Positions 37,237-48,828 of a stretch of 64,000 bases of DNA are shown piece by piece. Every line of letters starts with the position of its first letter. Position 1 is the first letter of the stretch. The stretch is from Corylus avellana (taxonomy: Eukaryota; Streptophyta; Magnoliopsida; Fagales; Betulaceae): contig NC_081549.1 of assembly GCF_901000735.1 (NCBI RefSeq), positions 4,641,416 through 4,705,415 on the forward strand, in the 5' to 3' direction. Below the pieces are notes generated by a model. The model ran no database searches and was not told the origin of the DNA. It was given only the letters and a program-made list of their open reading frames with translations. The translations under genes and the position numbers were made by a program.

Positions 37237-37245
37237 AACCCTAAA
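37237..37245 (+). promoter_or_regulatory. Telo-box
   Basis: AACCCTAAA, an element common in promoters of plant ribosomal-protein and ribosome-biogenesis genes. It lies about 500 bp before the Cgr1 start codon and is followed by pyrimidine-rich CTCTCT tracts. Confidence 0.5.
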
Positions 37246-37321
37246 CCTAAGGTATTCTGCCGTCTCTCGTCTCTCTCCCTCGTCTCTCTCTCGCTCATTC
37301 TCACCTCTCTTTGAAACAGGT

Positions 37322-37607
37322 AGTCGTGAGCTCTCTGTCTCTCTTGTTTTCTCGCTGCAAGCCAAGCCAAGTAAGCTAGTAACTTGATTTTGATTTTGAT
37401 TTTGGTCTCTCTTGTCTTCATCTCACGATTCTCACCTCGTCTCTGTCTCTGTATATTTATTTGGTTGATTTGGGTTGGGTTGGATTTTGGGGAGTGCGAA
37501 TCTCATTCTATGTCTCTGTTTCAGGTTTAGTCGTGACCTCATATCATCTCTGCCTCTCTTGTTTTCTTGCTGCAAGCCAATTAAGGTAATTTACATTTGA
37601 TTTTGGT
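37322..37607. repeat. Diverged leader-like duplication
   Basis: Two related stretches, about 37322-37405 and 37530-37607, share GTCGTGA, CTCTCTTGTTTTC, TGCTGCAAGCCAA and TTGATTTTGGT. They resemble duplicated 5'-leader or exon-intron junction sequence. Their link to Cgr1 is unproven. Confidence 0.5.
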
Positions 37608-37685
37608 TTATATGGCTGTTGATTGTTGGGTGAATAATACAAATATTCATAATTCTTATATACCGGCCCGTTTTGCCCAATGCGA

Positions 37686-37693
37686 TATAAATA
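37686..37693 (+). promoter_or_regulatory. TATA box of Cgr1 gene
   Basis: TATAAATA, 53-60 bp before the Cgr1 ATG. Just upstream is CGGCCCGTTTTGCCCAATG, whose GGCCC and GCCCA cores resemble site II elements (TGGGCC/T) of growth-regulated genes. Confidence 0.65.
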
Positions 37694-37745
37694 GAAAAGC
37701 CCTCCCACTGCCTCATTCGGCAAACGAAAACCTTAAAACCCAGTC

Positions 37746-38315
37746 ATGGCGTGCACAATCGATTTCCGCTGCCTCGACGAGGGCTTCGGTGGCAAGACCT
37801 ACAAGCGGAAGCGAGAGGAATCCCAGAATCTGATCAATGAAGACCCGGCTCCCATGGAGGTGGAAGAGGAGGCGGATACTTGTCCACCTGCGGCGAAGAG
37901 ATGGGCGGTTGCGTCGGCGGAGAACCCGGACAAGCCGAGCTATAACGGGGTGATATCCGGGAAAGTCTCCGGCCGGAAGTGGAAGCAGGCGAGGAAGCAG
38001 AGAGCGTCGGCATCGAAGGTGAGCCTGAAGGGCACGAACTTCGAGGAAAGGGACAAGCAGAAGGAGATAAAGAAGGCGTACAAGGCGAGAATAACGGAGC
38101 TGAAGGAGGCGATAAGACAGAACAAGGTGGACAAGCGGAAGAAGAGGGAGGAGAGGGAGAAGAAGAAGAAGGAGAACATTCTGAGGTCTGGGACCAAACT
38201 CCAGAAGATCACCAATCCCAAGACATTGAAGAAGATCGCCAAGTCCAAGCAGAGGAAGCTCCTCAAGGTTGTTCCCGACGATATGCTCAACAAGAGCAAG
38301 AGCAAGAACCAGTAA
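37746..38315 (+). CDS. Cgr1-family nucleolar rRNA-processing protein
   Basis: Single-exon gene of 189 residues. The C-terminal half (about residues 73-180) matches the Cgr1/CCDC86 family, needed for pre-rRNA processing and 60S subunit maturation in yeast. SGRKWKQARKQRAS opens the domain, then LKGTNFEERDKQKE, and a long Lys/Glu/Arg-rich helix predicted to be coiled coil (about 105-150), then KLLKVVPDDML. The N-terminal half (MACTIDFRCLDEGFGGKTYK, then an acidic MEVEEEAD segment) is the plant-type extension. The basic C-terminus would serve for nuclear or nucleolar targeting. The start is the first ATG after the TATA box and fits the family. An open frame at 37979-38350 in another phase is a shadow of the repetitive GAR codons. 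Flank repeat C begins 356 bp past the stop. Confidence 0.9.
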   Translation: MACTIDFRCLDEGFGGKTYKRKREESQNLINEDPAPMEVEEEADTCPPAAKRWAVASAENPDKPSYNGVISGKVSGRKWKQARKQRASASKVSLKGTNFEERDKQKEIKKAYKARITELKEAIRQNKVDKRKKREEREKKKKENILRSGTKLQKITNPKTLKKIAKSKQRKLLKVVPDDMLNKSKSKNQ

Positions 38316-38670
38316 TCACTTTTATTAAGCTTAATTATGATTTTGCTTGAAAATCTTGCATTTGCTTCAAATATGATTCTATGTTGTTTCTACAACCGAT
38401 ATCTTTCTAGCTCTTCTCTTGTGATCAACGAAGGACTCAACCAAATATTATGCTAATACGGAGATGAAAGGCTCAATCTTTATATGCAAATCTGGGAAGG
38501 AATCAAAAACAAAATGAACACTGAATATTCAATTCATAATTAGAAGCCAATATGGGAAAAATCACTGTAATAAATGAATTTAAGAAGGAAGAAGACGCAC
38601 TGTCAAATGTCAAATGTCGTGGAGAAGAAAAAAAAAACTCCACGATATGGCAGAAAATAGCTATTCTTCA

Positions 38671-41634
38671 ATGATCGTTGCTTTTCTTACATTGCGTTGT
38701 CTTATGTGTTGTCTTATGTGCCTTGAAGTGTTTTTCCTTGTAATGTTATTGACAATCCCAACGAGTGTGATTTGATCGTTTTTGCAATTTTACTTTTTAG
38801 GGCTGCTCTTTTGAAGTGGCTCTTGTTGAATCCTTTTGCATATGTTCTCATCATCTTTATTAATTTAAGTTTTTAGTCGTGATTAAAGTTTAGAAGAATG
38901 CTTTGTCAGCAATGCTTGAAATTCTCTGTTAACATCTTAGAGGTACCTTTGAAGCTTGAAATGCCTGGCGATTTGATGACCGATATACATACATTTTGGA
39001 TGACAAATTACTTCGTTCTGTGATTTCTTTTAGATGATGATCAATATGCAGGGATTTCTCTTCTAAAATGTCTTATTAGAGGTGTTTTATTTGGATTTTT
39101 CATTTTGTTAGCATGATGTTGGCAATACTTCCTGTCTACAATTTTTTTGCTAGGAGTTGCACACACTAGGACCTTTTTTATTGTCCTGCGTCGGTGTTTC
39201 AATTATATCAATTGGATTTTATGCCAGGATTTTATTTTTTGCACACACTAGGATTTTTGCAAGAAGTTTTATTCCAATTAGGTTTTTACAAGCCTTTTAG
39301 TAGTTATGTTTCAATTATATCATCAATGTATAGAGGCAGAGATGCACATATGCAGTCTTTTTTTTTAAAAAAAAATATTTTCATTTTTGTTCAAACAAGG
39401 ATAAAAATCACTTACTAATTTAAATAGATTGGGAATTAGTGAAAAATCATGTTCCTTGGTTTGTATGGAAGGCGGAAAACTTGTTGAAAATATGAGATTG
39501 GAGGTGGTAACGTGAGTGTGGTGAATCTCAATATTTCTATCAAGGTTTTTAAGATTTTAGACATGTAGACTCATTTTATCAAGGTTTCGTTCGTTTACCA
39601 TTCATATTATAGTTCCCTGAAAAATAGAATACTGCTTCATTACTCTTCACGCATTGTAGGAGCTACTAGTTCGATTTTCTAGTTCTACTTTGAGGTAGCA
39701 AGCTTTTCTATTTGTAATATTTTTGTTTGTTTGCTTTAAGAATGTATATTTAAAGTTCTACAAGTGTCGATTTTTTTTTTTTTTTTTTTTTTCATTTAAA
39801 ATAGCGATCCATAACTTTCTTGGTTGCAGTTTTTAACCCTGGAAAATTGATCCAGTGAAAGTTGTTTTCAGCTATTGTGTCTCTAAATTGTGCTGATGCT
39901 TTTTATTGTGTTATTAGACATTCAATTTTCCTGTCTAGCTTGATTTTTTGTTTTTTTATTCAATTGTTGGTTTTGATGAGGCGCGTTAGTGATCAATAAA
40001 TTTGGTTAAAATGCTTTCTGGAATTTCTTAGGGTTTTTGTGAGTCCTAATAACTGAACCCATGGTTGAACCTGGCTCTTGTGGCTCATATCAAATATGCC
40101 TTTAAATATCAAAGACTTGTAATAACATGGATTTGAAGTATATTAACTGTGGTTGATTAGGATCCTCTCTTAGCATCTTGAGTCTCTGGTTCCTAAACTG
40201 CTCCTGTCTGTAAATGATATGTTGTTCTTGACGTTGTAAATAGAAAAGTCCTGCTGACATGGTAATTGCTTCTGTATTGTGATGCAATACCCAGTACTGT
40301 GGAAGTTTTTGCTTGGGTCTGTGACTTAAGGATCCTCATTATTTCAAATGAAGTTGATAGTATTAATTTCATAGTCAGGATTTAAAGTTGATGCATCTAA
40401 TAGTATACATGATTATACATTATTTAAATTTTTTAAAAGACGTGTTAACATTGACGTGATGTATACCATTAGATGCATTAATTTTAAAATCTTGATAATC
40501 AAATCCATTTCATTAGAAATGGAGAGATTCTATTCCGGGTTTATGGATTTATGTGGACTTCTAATTTAATGCTGGAAGTACAAGTAGAAAACATTCTAGT
40601 TTGCCTTAATTTTGTTTCCTGGACAGAAACTCTTAAAGCTAAATTGAGAAGCTGGTGCCATTGGCTACTAGCTGAGAATTGGTTGCACCCCAGAGCATAT
40701 TGATTTATGGTGTTCTTCCGAATATTTTGATTCTCTTGGTTGCTAAACACAAAAGATCTGTATCCTTCAATAATTTGGTGTATGTTAGCTATTGCGTAGC
40801 CCTTTCTTTTATAATTGAAGTGATGGCGATCTAGAAGGGATTATATCTGTGGATGCTGAATCATTATAGTAAATTTGCCTAAGCACCAATTAATATATTC
40901 ATCCATGGATATGGAAGATCTCCATTTTAAGGATTTGATTTAGATTATAGTTTTATAGATATAATAGTGTATATATTGCTACATGGTATATAATATATAT
41001 GAGTAATGTCATATCTCAGGACTGTCCTACACTATTGACGTGGCATTATTAATCAACTATTGGTTTTTTTTTTTTTTTTTTTTTTTAACAAAAAACAATG
41101 ATTTATCTAAGGGTGGATTGACATTTTTGTGAGATAGTGGTATTGTATATAACATTTCTCTTTAGAATTTTAAATGACGTGAAATGTCATTGTTAAATGC
41201 CATAAACAAAATCTCAACCGTACAATTTAAATCAATGTCTTCATCAACTTTTCTTATATAATTTCTTTGTTTTCGTCTTAAACTGCAGTTGTGTAGGCTT
41301 GGAATTGATTTATTATATAAACAAAAATAAATCCAGTAACTTTCATTATATATTTCTTCCAATGGGTCAAGAGCCATATCCTTGTTGAAAGGCATTCCTT
41401 TTGCATAATTTTATAAGTTAATTTAGGAGACAATGAGAAAGTAATGTAGGGTTTGATGAAGAATTATTTTGGGGAAAAAGAAAGTAACAAATGGCAAAAT
41501 ATTCAACGATAAAAATGCTCAAAGAGAAAGGAAAAAGTTTGCATACTCTTGCAAACTATTAATCAACTGTTAATGTTCTCTTAAACTTTAATTCGCACCA
41601 ATGTCTCTCAAAGTCAAAAAAGGTAAAAATGTCT

Positions 41635-41665
<31 letters not shown>

Positions 41666-42122
41666 ATTATTTTATTTTTATTTTATAAATATGACAAAAA
41701 TACTTCTATAAACTAGAAAAAGGAAACTACAATTTTTTTTTTTCTTTTAAAAAAAAGGTAGAGGTGTTTGTGGAACCAAACCCAAGTGTTTGGGGGTGGC
41801 TTGTCCATCCCTAACTCTCCGAGGGGATTTGGCCACTCTAGTTATTTTTTTTTAAAAAAAAAACTTCAGATTTTTTAAAATATTTTTAGTAAGGATATTT
41901 TTGTCCTTGCAGGAAAATTGATTTTTTATTTATTTATTTATTTATTATTATTATTATTAGAGTGTGTAGTTGAAGGAGGACAAACAATCGGGTGTTTTTT
42001 TAGTGGGGTATGCTAACTTTTCCCAAAAATAAACCATATGCTACTATTGCTTGTAAATTTGTAATAGACGGGTTTGATCTCTAATGAGGCTCTAGCTAGG
42101 TTGATTACTGCTCAAATTTCTC

Positions 42123-42180
<58 letters not shown>

Positions 42181-42672
42181 TATAAACACGAACCACCCAA
42201 GTTATGATGTTAAGCATAATATAAACGTACTAATATAAATATGAGATTTTAAAGTTGTGTTGATGTACATAAGGTGTACGTTAGTACATGTATATTTGTA
42301 TATGAATATATATGTTTATTAAAACTAAATTATAAAATTCGAAACAAAAATTATGTGTTTAATCATTCAGTTCCTATTTTTACAGACTTGGTAAAGTTGA
42401 ATGACTATCTATAAACACTATTTTTACATGACTTGTTGATATTAAATATAACAATAGAGCTGCAATTGTTGGGTGAATGATACAAATGTTCATAATTCTG
42501 ATATATTGGGATTTTGAGTTTAATGTTAGTGAGATATTGGAGTAAACCAAAGACAAGGTAACATTAGGCTTTTGTTTTCTAATTCCTATGGTATAAGAAT
42601 TTATGTATATTTGACAAGTTTTGACAGTCATTTAAAATGTGTATGATGTAATCTATACAAAACAATAGATGT
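38671..42672. repeat. Downstream flank repeat, copy C
   Basis: Homologous to copy A (16627-20365) with clear divergence. It carries about 530 bp extra at 39366-39895 and lacks about 180 bp that copy A has near 20070-20250. Non-coding apart from chance frames. Confidence 0.85.
42129..42176. repeat. (TA)n microsatellite, about 24 units
   Basis: Uninterrupted TA run within flank copy C; the same place in copy A (19670) has no expansion. Confidence 0.95.
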
Positions 42673-44010
42673 CTTCGCTTAGAAAAACCTTTTATTAAAT
42701 AAAATTTAATTTTGTCGGTCACTTGTCAGTATTAACACGGCGACGAAACCCATTAATGTTAGATATGGGAAGGTGAGGTGACCCTAATTCTGTAACAAGG
42801 GTTTAGCTTATAAGATTTTTTAATATTTATCATTTTTGCGGGAAGAATATAGCTATTCTTCACTTCACTGTAAATATCAAATTCAATGATAACATTCGGG
42901 AATGGCAATGCCATTGGAAAAGAATAAAAATTCATTCACTTTGAAGGCTCTCACCAATTATGGTTTTATATTATGTAACCTTAATCAATTTTGATCTACA
43001 AACACAAGCTCCGTACCTACTTGCCATTGCCATTGCCCTTTTTATTTAGAGGAGCTCTCGTACATTTTTCAATTGGTGATCTTTCATGCATGGCGCTTTC
43101 CTTCGAAATACCATAGTATCCTTTTAAATATTGTAATTCGTTAGACAGTGATCGAACAAGAGAGAAAACAGATTGGATTATGCATGAAAATAGAATGGAA
43201 TGCATGAATACAAATTACATGAATACATTGCTCTTCCTCCAAGTGTAAATGGAATGAAGGTATGAAGCTTTTTTGTTTGCCCATCTACATTAGTCTGTTT
43301 CTCATTTATTAAAACATATTAATATCCAAATATTTAGATCGGATTTAAGTGTTGACATTATTGGAAGTGAAGTTACCATTTATATTTAATTGACATCTAT
43401 ACATAGTTCAAGAGCAACATCAAATCATTGCATTGTTTGATTAAAGTCAGTTGGTATAAAACCAGAAATATTGATGATATAGTTTTGATGGAAGTCAATC
43501 CATAACTATTGAAAGCAAAACAAGACATTTAAGTAGTAGCTCAACCCTAGGCTAAGTAAAATGTTTCATTCACTACCATATATCTATTGCACGTTTTCAA
43601 TACCTTTATTTATTTATTATTATTATTTGGCAGTGGGATGATTTGTTGCTATGTGGATTTTTATAATTGAAAGGTAGAGAGCAAGAAAGATGAGAATATG
43701 TTGCAAAGTAAGATGTGGTCGTATAGAAGAAGGACTCAAGAATAAGAGGATATCTCCTTAGGATAATTTCTTCTTTCTCCTTCCTCTGGACGCATATTTA
43801 AGCAGACGTTTAATGAATAATATATATTATCAAATTTAGTTTTTTGAGAGATTCAAGGTGCCTTGAACTACCCTACTATTACCATGATATATATCGTTAT
43901 TTGCAACCATCTCAAGAAATTTAATTATTTCCACGTCTGTCCTTGTAATTTAGGGTGGGACGTTACAATAATTAAATTTTCAATTATTTTAGCAAATTAT
44001 TAATTAATTT
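42673..44010. other. Intergenic, no gene seen
   Basis: AT-rich DNA with short overlapping frames only. No domain, repeat pair or splice-linked exons recognised. Confidence 0.55.
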
Positions 44011-44486
44011 TTAGGGCAATTACTTTTTACCCTCATGAACTACAACGCCTTGACACTTTCTGCTCATCAACTACCCACTATGACACCTGACTTCATGAAA
44101 CTACCATCTTATGACAAAAAGCCTCATTTCGTCAGTCAAAGGGGTTAAAATTGACGGTCAAAGGTTATATGCAAGTCATGTGTCATTTTAAATTTTTTTC
44201 TTCCACTTTTACCCTCACTTCAAACAAATAAAGTTAATATGTTTAGGAGGGTATAAGCGTCATTTTCTTGGTTTGAAGTGAGGGCAAAAATGGAAGAAAA
44301 AAATTTAAAATGACACATAACTTGCACATGACCATTGACCGTCAATTTTAACCCATTTGACTGACGAAATGAGGTTTTTTGTGATAAGATGGTAGTTTGA
44401 TGAGGTTAGGTGTCATAGTTGATAGTTTATGAGCAAAAAGTGCCAAAGTGTTGTAATTCATGGGGGCAAAAAGTAATTACCCCTAA
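44011..44486. mobile_element. Long fold-back MITE, about 476 bp
   Basis: Arms of roughly 200 bp mirror each other: TTAGGGCAATTACTTTTTAC on the left and GTAATTACCCCTAA on the right, continuing through CACTTTCTGCTCAT, GACGGTCAA and TCCACTTTTACCCTCACTTC. Only a short centre is unpaired. The target duplication is ambiguous (TTA against TAA). Non-coding. Confidence 0.85.
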
Positions 44487-45000
44487 CTTTTGTGTTCACC
44501 TCCTTTCCTTTTGATCATATTTAACCCCTTCTACGGTCACATGTGGATTCCTTTCTATTGACTTCAAATGCCTCTTCATAATTTTTAAAATTCATTTTTA
44601 ATTTCTTTTATCCGTTGTCTTTTAAAATTGATGTGGGTATTTTGACATGTCACTTTCACCATTTATATTCTCTTTACATAAATGAACAATATAATTTTTT
44701 ACACTATAAACTCCATCATTAATTACATGCTTACAACTTCTTTTTAACCAATAATTTCTTTCAAATATTGTTCAAATGAAGGTTACCATCTAATATGGTG
44801 TGAATATTAATTAATGATACCTCTTCGCTTATTCTCTTAAATTATTTTTTCATTGTAGTTGGCTTTTGCAAAGAATCACGTACTAATTTCATAATAAAAT
44901 TTCGTAAAACCTTATGGTCCTAGCAAAAGACATTACTTAAACAAAAAGTTATTTAACTAGAATATTATCATATTTCCAAAACCTACAATTCTTAAATAAG

Positions 45001-45008
45001 TATATAAG
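45001..45008 (+). promoter_or_regulatory. TATA box of small cysteine-protein gene
   Basis: TATATAAG, 47-54 bp before the ATG at 45055; spacing fits a short leader. Confidence 0.5.
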
Positions 45009-45054
45009 AGGATTTCCCAAATAAAAAAATTTCTAGAGTGTGAGTTGAAATTTA

Positions 45055-45453
45055 ATGGCTAGGAAATGTATCCGAAAACTTATGTTGGTTATAATGGAGT
45101 TGACTGTCCTAGGGCATGGCAATGACCTTACCGCTTTCTCTCTTAGTCCCACTTTACTCCCTACCAGCCCTCATGTCTTCCAACTTGATCAGAGTCACAA
45201 TCATGTTTGCCTTGAAGAAACACTAGGAATATGTGAAGATTTTATAGAATTATATGATATAGAGATGTGCATTGTCCATAATCTTTTTCACTGCCTTTTC
45301 CATAACCCATTTCATCTCAAAGTTCATAAACACGAACATTCCCCTACAAAGATGCATTGCATACGTTATTGTTTTGGGGAATTGAATTATGAAGGCATCC
45401 GTAGTGCATCGTGTTTATTAGACTGCTTTGAAAGGGAGATGAAGAAGTATTAA
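45055..45453 (+). CDS. Unrecognised small cysteine-containing protein (132 aa)
   Basis: Not recognised as a named family. The single open exon follows a well-placed TATA box. The N-terminus has a moderately hydrophobic stretch (KLMLVIMELTVLGHG) that might be a weak signal peptide. The C-terminal half holds cysteines in CLEETLGIC, MCIVHNLFHC, CIRYC and CLLDC. The last two form CX3C-X13-CX3C, the spacing of helical-hairpin (alpha-hairpinin) defence peptides, although that family also shares other features I do not see. It ends CFEREMKKY. A secreted or vacuolar small Cys-rich protein is plausible. It could also be a fragment of a larger gene or a non-coding frame. Confidence 0.45.
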   Translation: MARKCIRKLMLVIMELTVLGHGNDLTAFSLSPTLLPTSPHVFQLDQSHNHVCLEETLGICEDFIELYDIEMCIVHNLFHCLFHNPFHLKVHKHEHSPTKMHCIRYCFGELNYEGIRSASCLLDCFEREMKKY

Positions 45454-45794
45454 GTGAAGTATTTTGTAAGTGCTTTAGGTTTTAATTCCTAAACAGCACA
45501 CTATTACGATTATTATATAGAGTAACGTACACTTTGAATTCTATATAATCTATACAAGAGAATTGGAACGTGATACTAGAGTCCTACTTAGAATACAATA
45601 TTATCTCTTAGAATATAAGATAAATGAAGAGATAAATATATATATATATAAGGAGATAATATAGAAGATAAATATTATCTCCTTCTTGATCTTAATTCCT
45701 CTTGTGGCTTATCTTTGAGGTGATCTTCTCTAATATGGTCTTTATCTCTAACATTAAATGTCTATATCTAGAATTGATGAGCTGTGAGGATTTT

Positions 45795-45905
45795 TTTTTT
45801 TTTTTTTTTTACATATCCACACAAGGGAAGAGAAATTGGGATTTGAACTAGTGACGTCCGCTTTATGAAACGTGGTTCACAGCCGATTAAACTACTTCTT
45901 AGAAA
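45795..45905 (-). mobile_element. tRNA-derived SINE-like tail
   Basis: On the minus strand a tRNA-like stretch contains AGTAGTTTAATCGGCTGTGA (box A-like) and AGTTCAAATCCC (box B-like), then TGTGTGGATATGT and an A-run. A related, more decayed copy lies at about 6529-6605 and, mirrored, near 1105-1175. Ends and target duplications were not resolved. Confidence 0.5.
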
Positions 45906-48409
45906 CAACTGTAAGGTTATTAAAAGGTTCCCAACATCAAAAGGAAGGAAGTACTTCCTCCCTAGTCCCTCCTTTTGATTTTCGCTCTTTTGAGCATGAA
46001 TAATATTCCAGACTTTCTTTCCACAAAAAAAAGAAAAGGAAAAAAAGGTTCCCAACAATTTCTCTAGCTCTCTCAAAACGACATGCATGACAAGCTTATG
46101 AAGAAGATATTGTTCTATAATCTATGCGCATAAATGTTCTCATACATTGTAAAAGAACACCTAATCATTTTTATACATTTCGATATAGCAATTTCTTTAA
46201 GATATTGGGTTTTGGAAATCACTATCTGCTATACATAAATGCTTTAAGATATACAACCCGATCGATTAGCTTCATGCAAAGACAGAATGAAAGTGGGCCT
46301 TTGTGTTAATTGGGCCTGAGCTCTACGCCCATGCTTATATATATATATTCCCATATCAAAATACTTGGATGTATTAATTACTCTCAAGTGAAGTGGGGAT
46401 GAGAATTTGGTTTCCAGGTAACCTCCAAATACACCCAATAGAAAAGGTAGGCATGAATGACAGAATGAAAGTGAGCTGACCCTTGATGCCCCCAGCTGAG
46501 AGCAGAGAGCAGAGAGGTGGGACAAATTGTGAAACAAGGCTCATGATGCATGTCTAGTAAAGAGAGAGCCCAATCTCAATCAATAGAGATTCTACAGGGA
46601 AATCCCATTTGCTTTTTCAGACCCTTTTTTGTGGTCATATGGATGACACTTACCTAAAGTGGCTTCCCCACACCCATCACCCTCCACATGCCATTGGTAG
46701 AAGGTGGGGGGTGGGGAGTGGAGTCATGTCTGTAGAAAGTGAAAAAAGGTTGGATCTAGTTTAGTTGTTCCTTAGTACAAGGAAAAAGAGGGTTTTGCTG
46801 CATGTTTTATTGGAATGTTATTTATGGGCTAATTATGTGCTTTAGGGTTTTGAATTTTATTTTTCTTTAAAAAAAAAAAAAAAAAAAAATTGTCATCATT
46901 CTAATTGGTCCATTCAAGAACAGTTTTAAGAAAAGTGTTGGTTTTAGTATTATTATTTAAAAATTTTTATTTATTGCGCAATGAAGGGAGTGATTCCTAT
47001 TTATAATAAGTGTTTGATGAATTCAAAGTTAACACCCATCTTCACTTTGTGATTATGGTATTAGAGCTGGAGTCCAACCTGAGATGGGAGGTGTGCGTGT
47101 GGCATCCTATATTACTTGACTGTGATAGTCTCATATAGGAGCATGCTTTCTCTAAATGATATGAGGTATTTTGGGATAAACCTAATAACAAAATTGTGTG
47201 GGCTGAGACTCAAAGTGAATAATATTATACAACTTGAAATGGACTGTTTCATAGAATCATTTTTATTTTTCATTTCTAAAGTCAGAAATATTTCCCTCGC
47301 CATCTCTTGTTTTTTGGTGTTCTCATTATCATCTAATAGTATATGTTCTTCGTGAGTTTAAGCGGAGGGCAATGAAAAATATGTGTTATCGAGACATGCA
47401 TTTCCACATTTAAGAGTTTGTTTGGGATTGTGCTTGACAAATAGAGCTTTTAAGTAAAAAAGAGTTTTTGGGCAAAAACTTCATTTTTAAGCTTTTGCCA
47501 AAAGTACGTTGTTGCTATTTTTAGGTTTTTTGGGCTCTTAAAAGCGCTTTTAATTTTTTTACCAAGTGAATACTTTTTTCTTTGAATGGACTTTTTGAGT
47601 GTTAAAAGCACTTTTATGCCCTTCAAACGCAATTCCAAACAAACCCTTAATCATTTTACTGGCCGTTATTTTTTCTCTTACATGAAAAGATAAATTTAAT
47701 TATTTAATTAAATACTTTAACAATAAGAATTTTCACATTTAAAAGAAAAAAAAAAGTATAGAAGAAAATTATTGAGACATGCATATGTTCCAAATGGACA
47801 AAATCCAAATTTGTTCAAATCTTGATATAAAAAAGAAAAGGACAAAACAAAATTTGTTTTCCCGAGTAAACTTTTGAAAATAAATTTGTATAACATTTAT
47901 ACAAAATTTACAATTAAATTATACTAAAGCGACATTATTTTTTTATTGAATTTTCCAGAGTGTTGTCCTTTCATATTGAAAATTTGAAAAATGTTAAGTA
48001 CTTTTCCATCGAATTATATACTCATTTCAAGCACAAGCACATGGTATCTGCCTAAAGCATATGATGCTCCCGTATTTCGGCGCTTTACCAAATCATATCA
48101 TAAGCCGAATTCCTCAAACACATTATCTAGTTTTGGATGCGGCAGAAGCCGCAGAACGTGTCCATCATGTCTTGTTTTGTAACAGGTTTAGAGAAGGGGA
48201 GCAAAGCATGAATAATGAGAAATATATATAACAATTATATATATTGTATATCTTTTCATAACTTAAAATATAGAAATACATATTTGTATTAATATTTTTT
48301 AAATTAACTAAAACTCGTAAGTTACAAAGATTTCCCAACTTTTGTTCATGACTTTCTTTGGATAAAATTTTGAACATAAACTTCTATTGGATCCTTTATC
48401 ATTACTTAA
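45906..48409. other. Intergenic, no convincing gene
   Basis: Short frames on both strands with no recognised domain. Contains poly(A) runs and a symmetrical AAAAGCGCTTTTAA area near 47540. A small frame at 47991-48182 ends in CGRSRRTCPSC but lacks other support. Confidence 0.5.
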
Positions 48410-48828
48410 TGTTTTAACTTTATTACGATACTTGTGTCCCACATGAATTAAGTCTAATGCATTAATTATGTATATAAGCTTTTGGGTGTTCTTTTGCAAG
48501 CTGATTTTAAGGGTGAGTTATATTTAAGGTTTGTATCATTTATAGTATCAAAGCCAAACACCACGTTACGGGTTTGAGTCACGGAGGGGATGACATGTGA
48601 GTTGGATTAAAATACTGATAGATGATTGAAGTCGGCAAAAGAGAAAGGGCTATCATGGGGTGAGTGTCGATAGAGTAAGCTACTATGGATGTCGGCTGCA
48701 TAGCATATGCGGAAACATGGTGGTATATTACGATCTTTGTGTCCCACATGAGTGGGTATATAAGTTCTTAAGCACCTTCTTCTTACAATTTAGTTTTTAA
48801 GGGTGAGTTCTATAAAAAGTTTGTATCA
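48410..48828 (+). mobile_element. Degenerate TRIM-like LTR element
   Basis: Two diverged direct repeats (48410-48538 and 48721-48828) share TTTGTGTCCCACATGA-type sequence, TATATAAG, TTTTAAGGGTGAGTT and end TTTGTATCA. After the first is TAGTATCAAAGCC (48543-48555), a worn primer-binding site for initiator tRNA-Met (TGGTATCAGAGCC). The interior is only about 180 bp. These are the proportions of a TRIM. No clean target duplication. Confidence 0.6.

Noticed and set aside
37940..38350. Frames antisense to and shifted from Cgr1
   Set aside because: Shadows of the Lys/Glu-rich coding sequence.
44011..44486. Hairpin as a microRNA precursor
   Set aside because: Arms are about 200 bp with terminal repeats; it fits a MITE better and no short conserved mature segment stands out.
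45795..45905. Functional tRNA gene
   Set aside because: Boxes are worn, no cloverleaf can be closed and an A-tail follows; SINE remnant is more likely.
47991..48182. 63-codon frame ending CGRSRRTCPSC, considered as a secreted cysteine peptide (EPF-like)
   Set aside because: Cysteine spacing does not fit, and there is no signal peptide or promoter.
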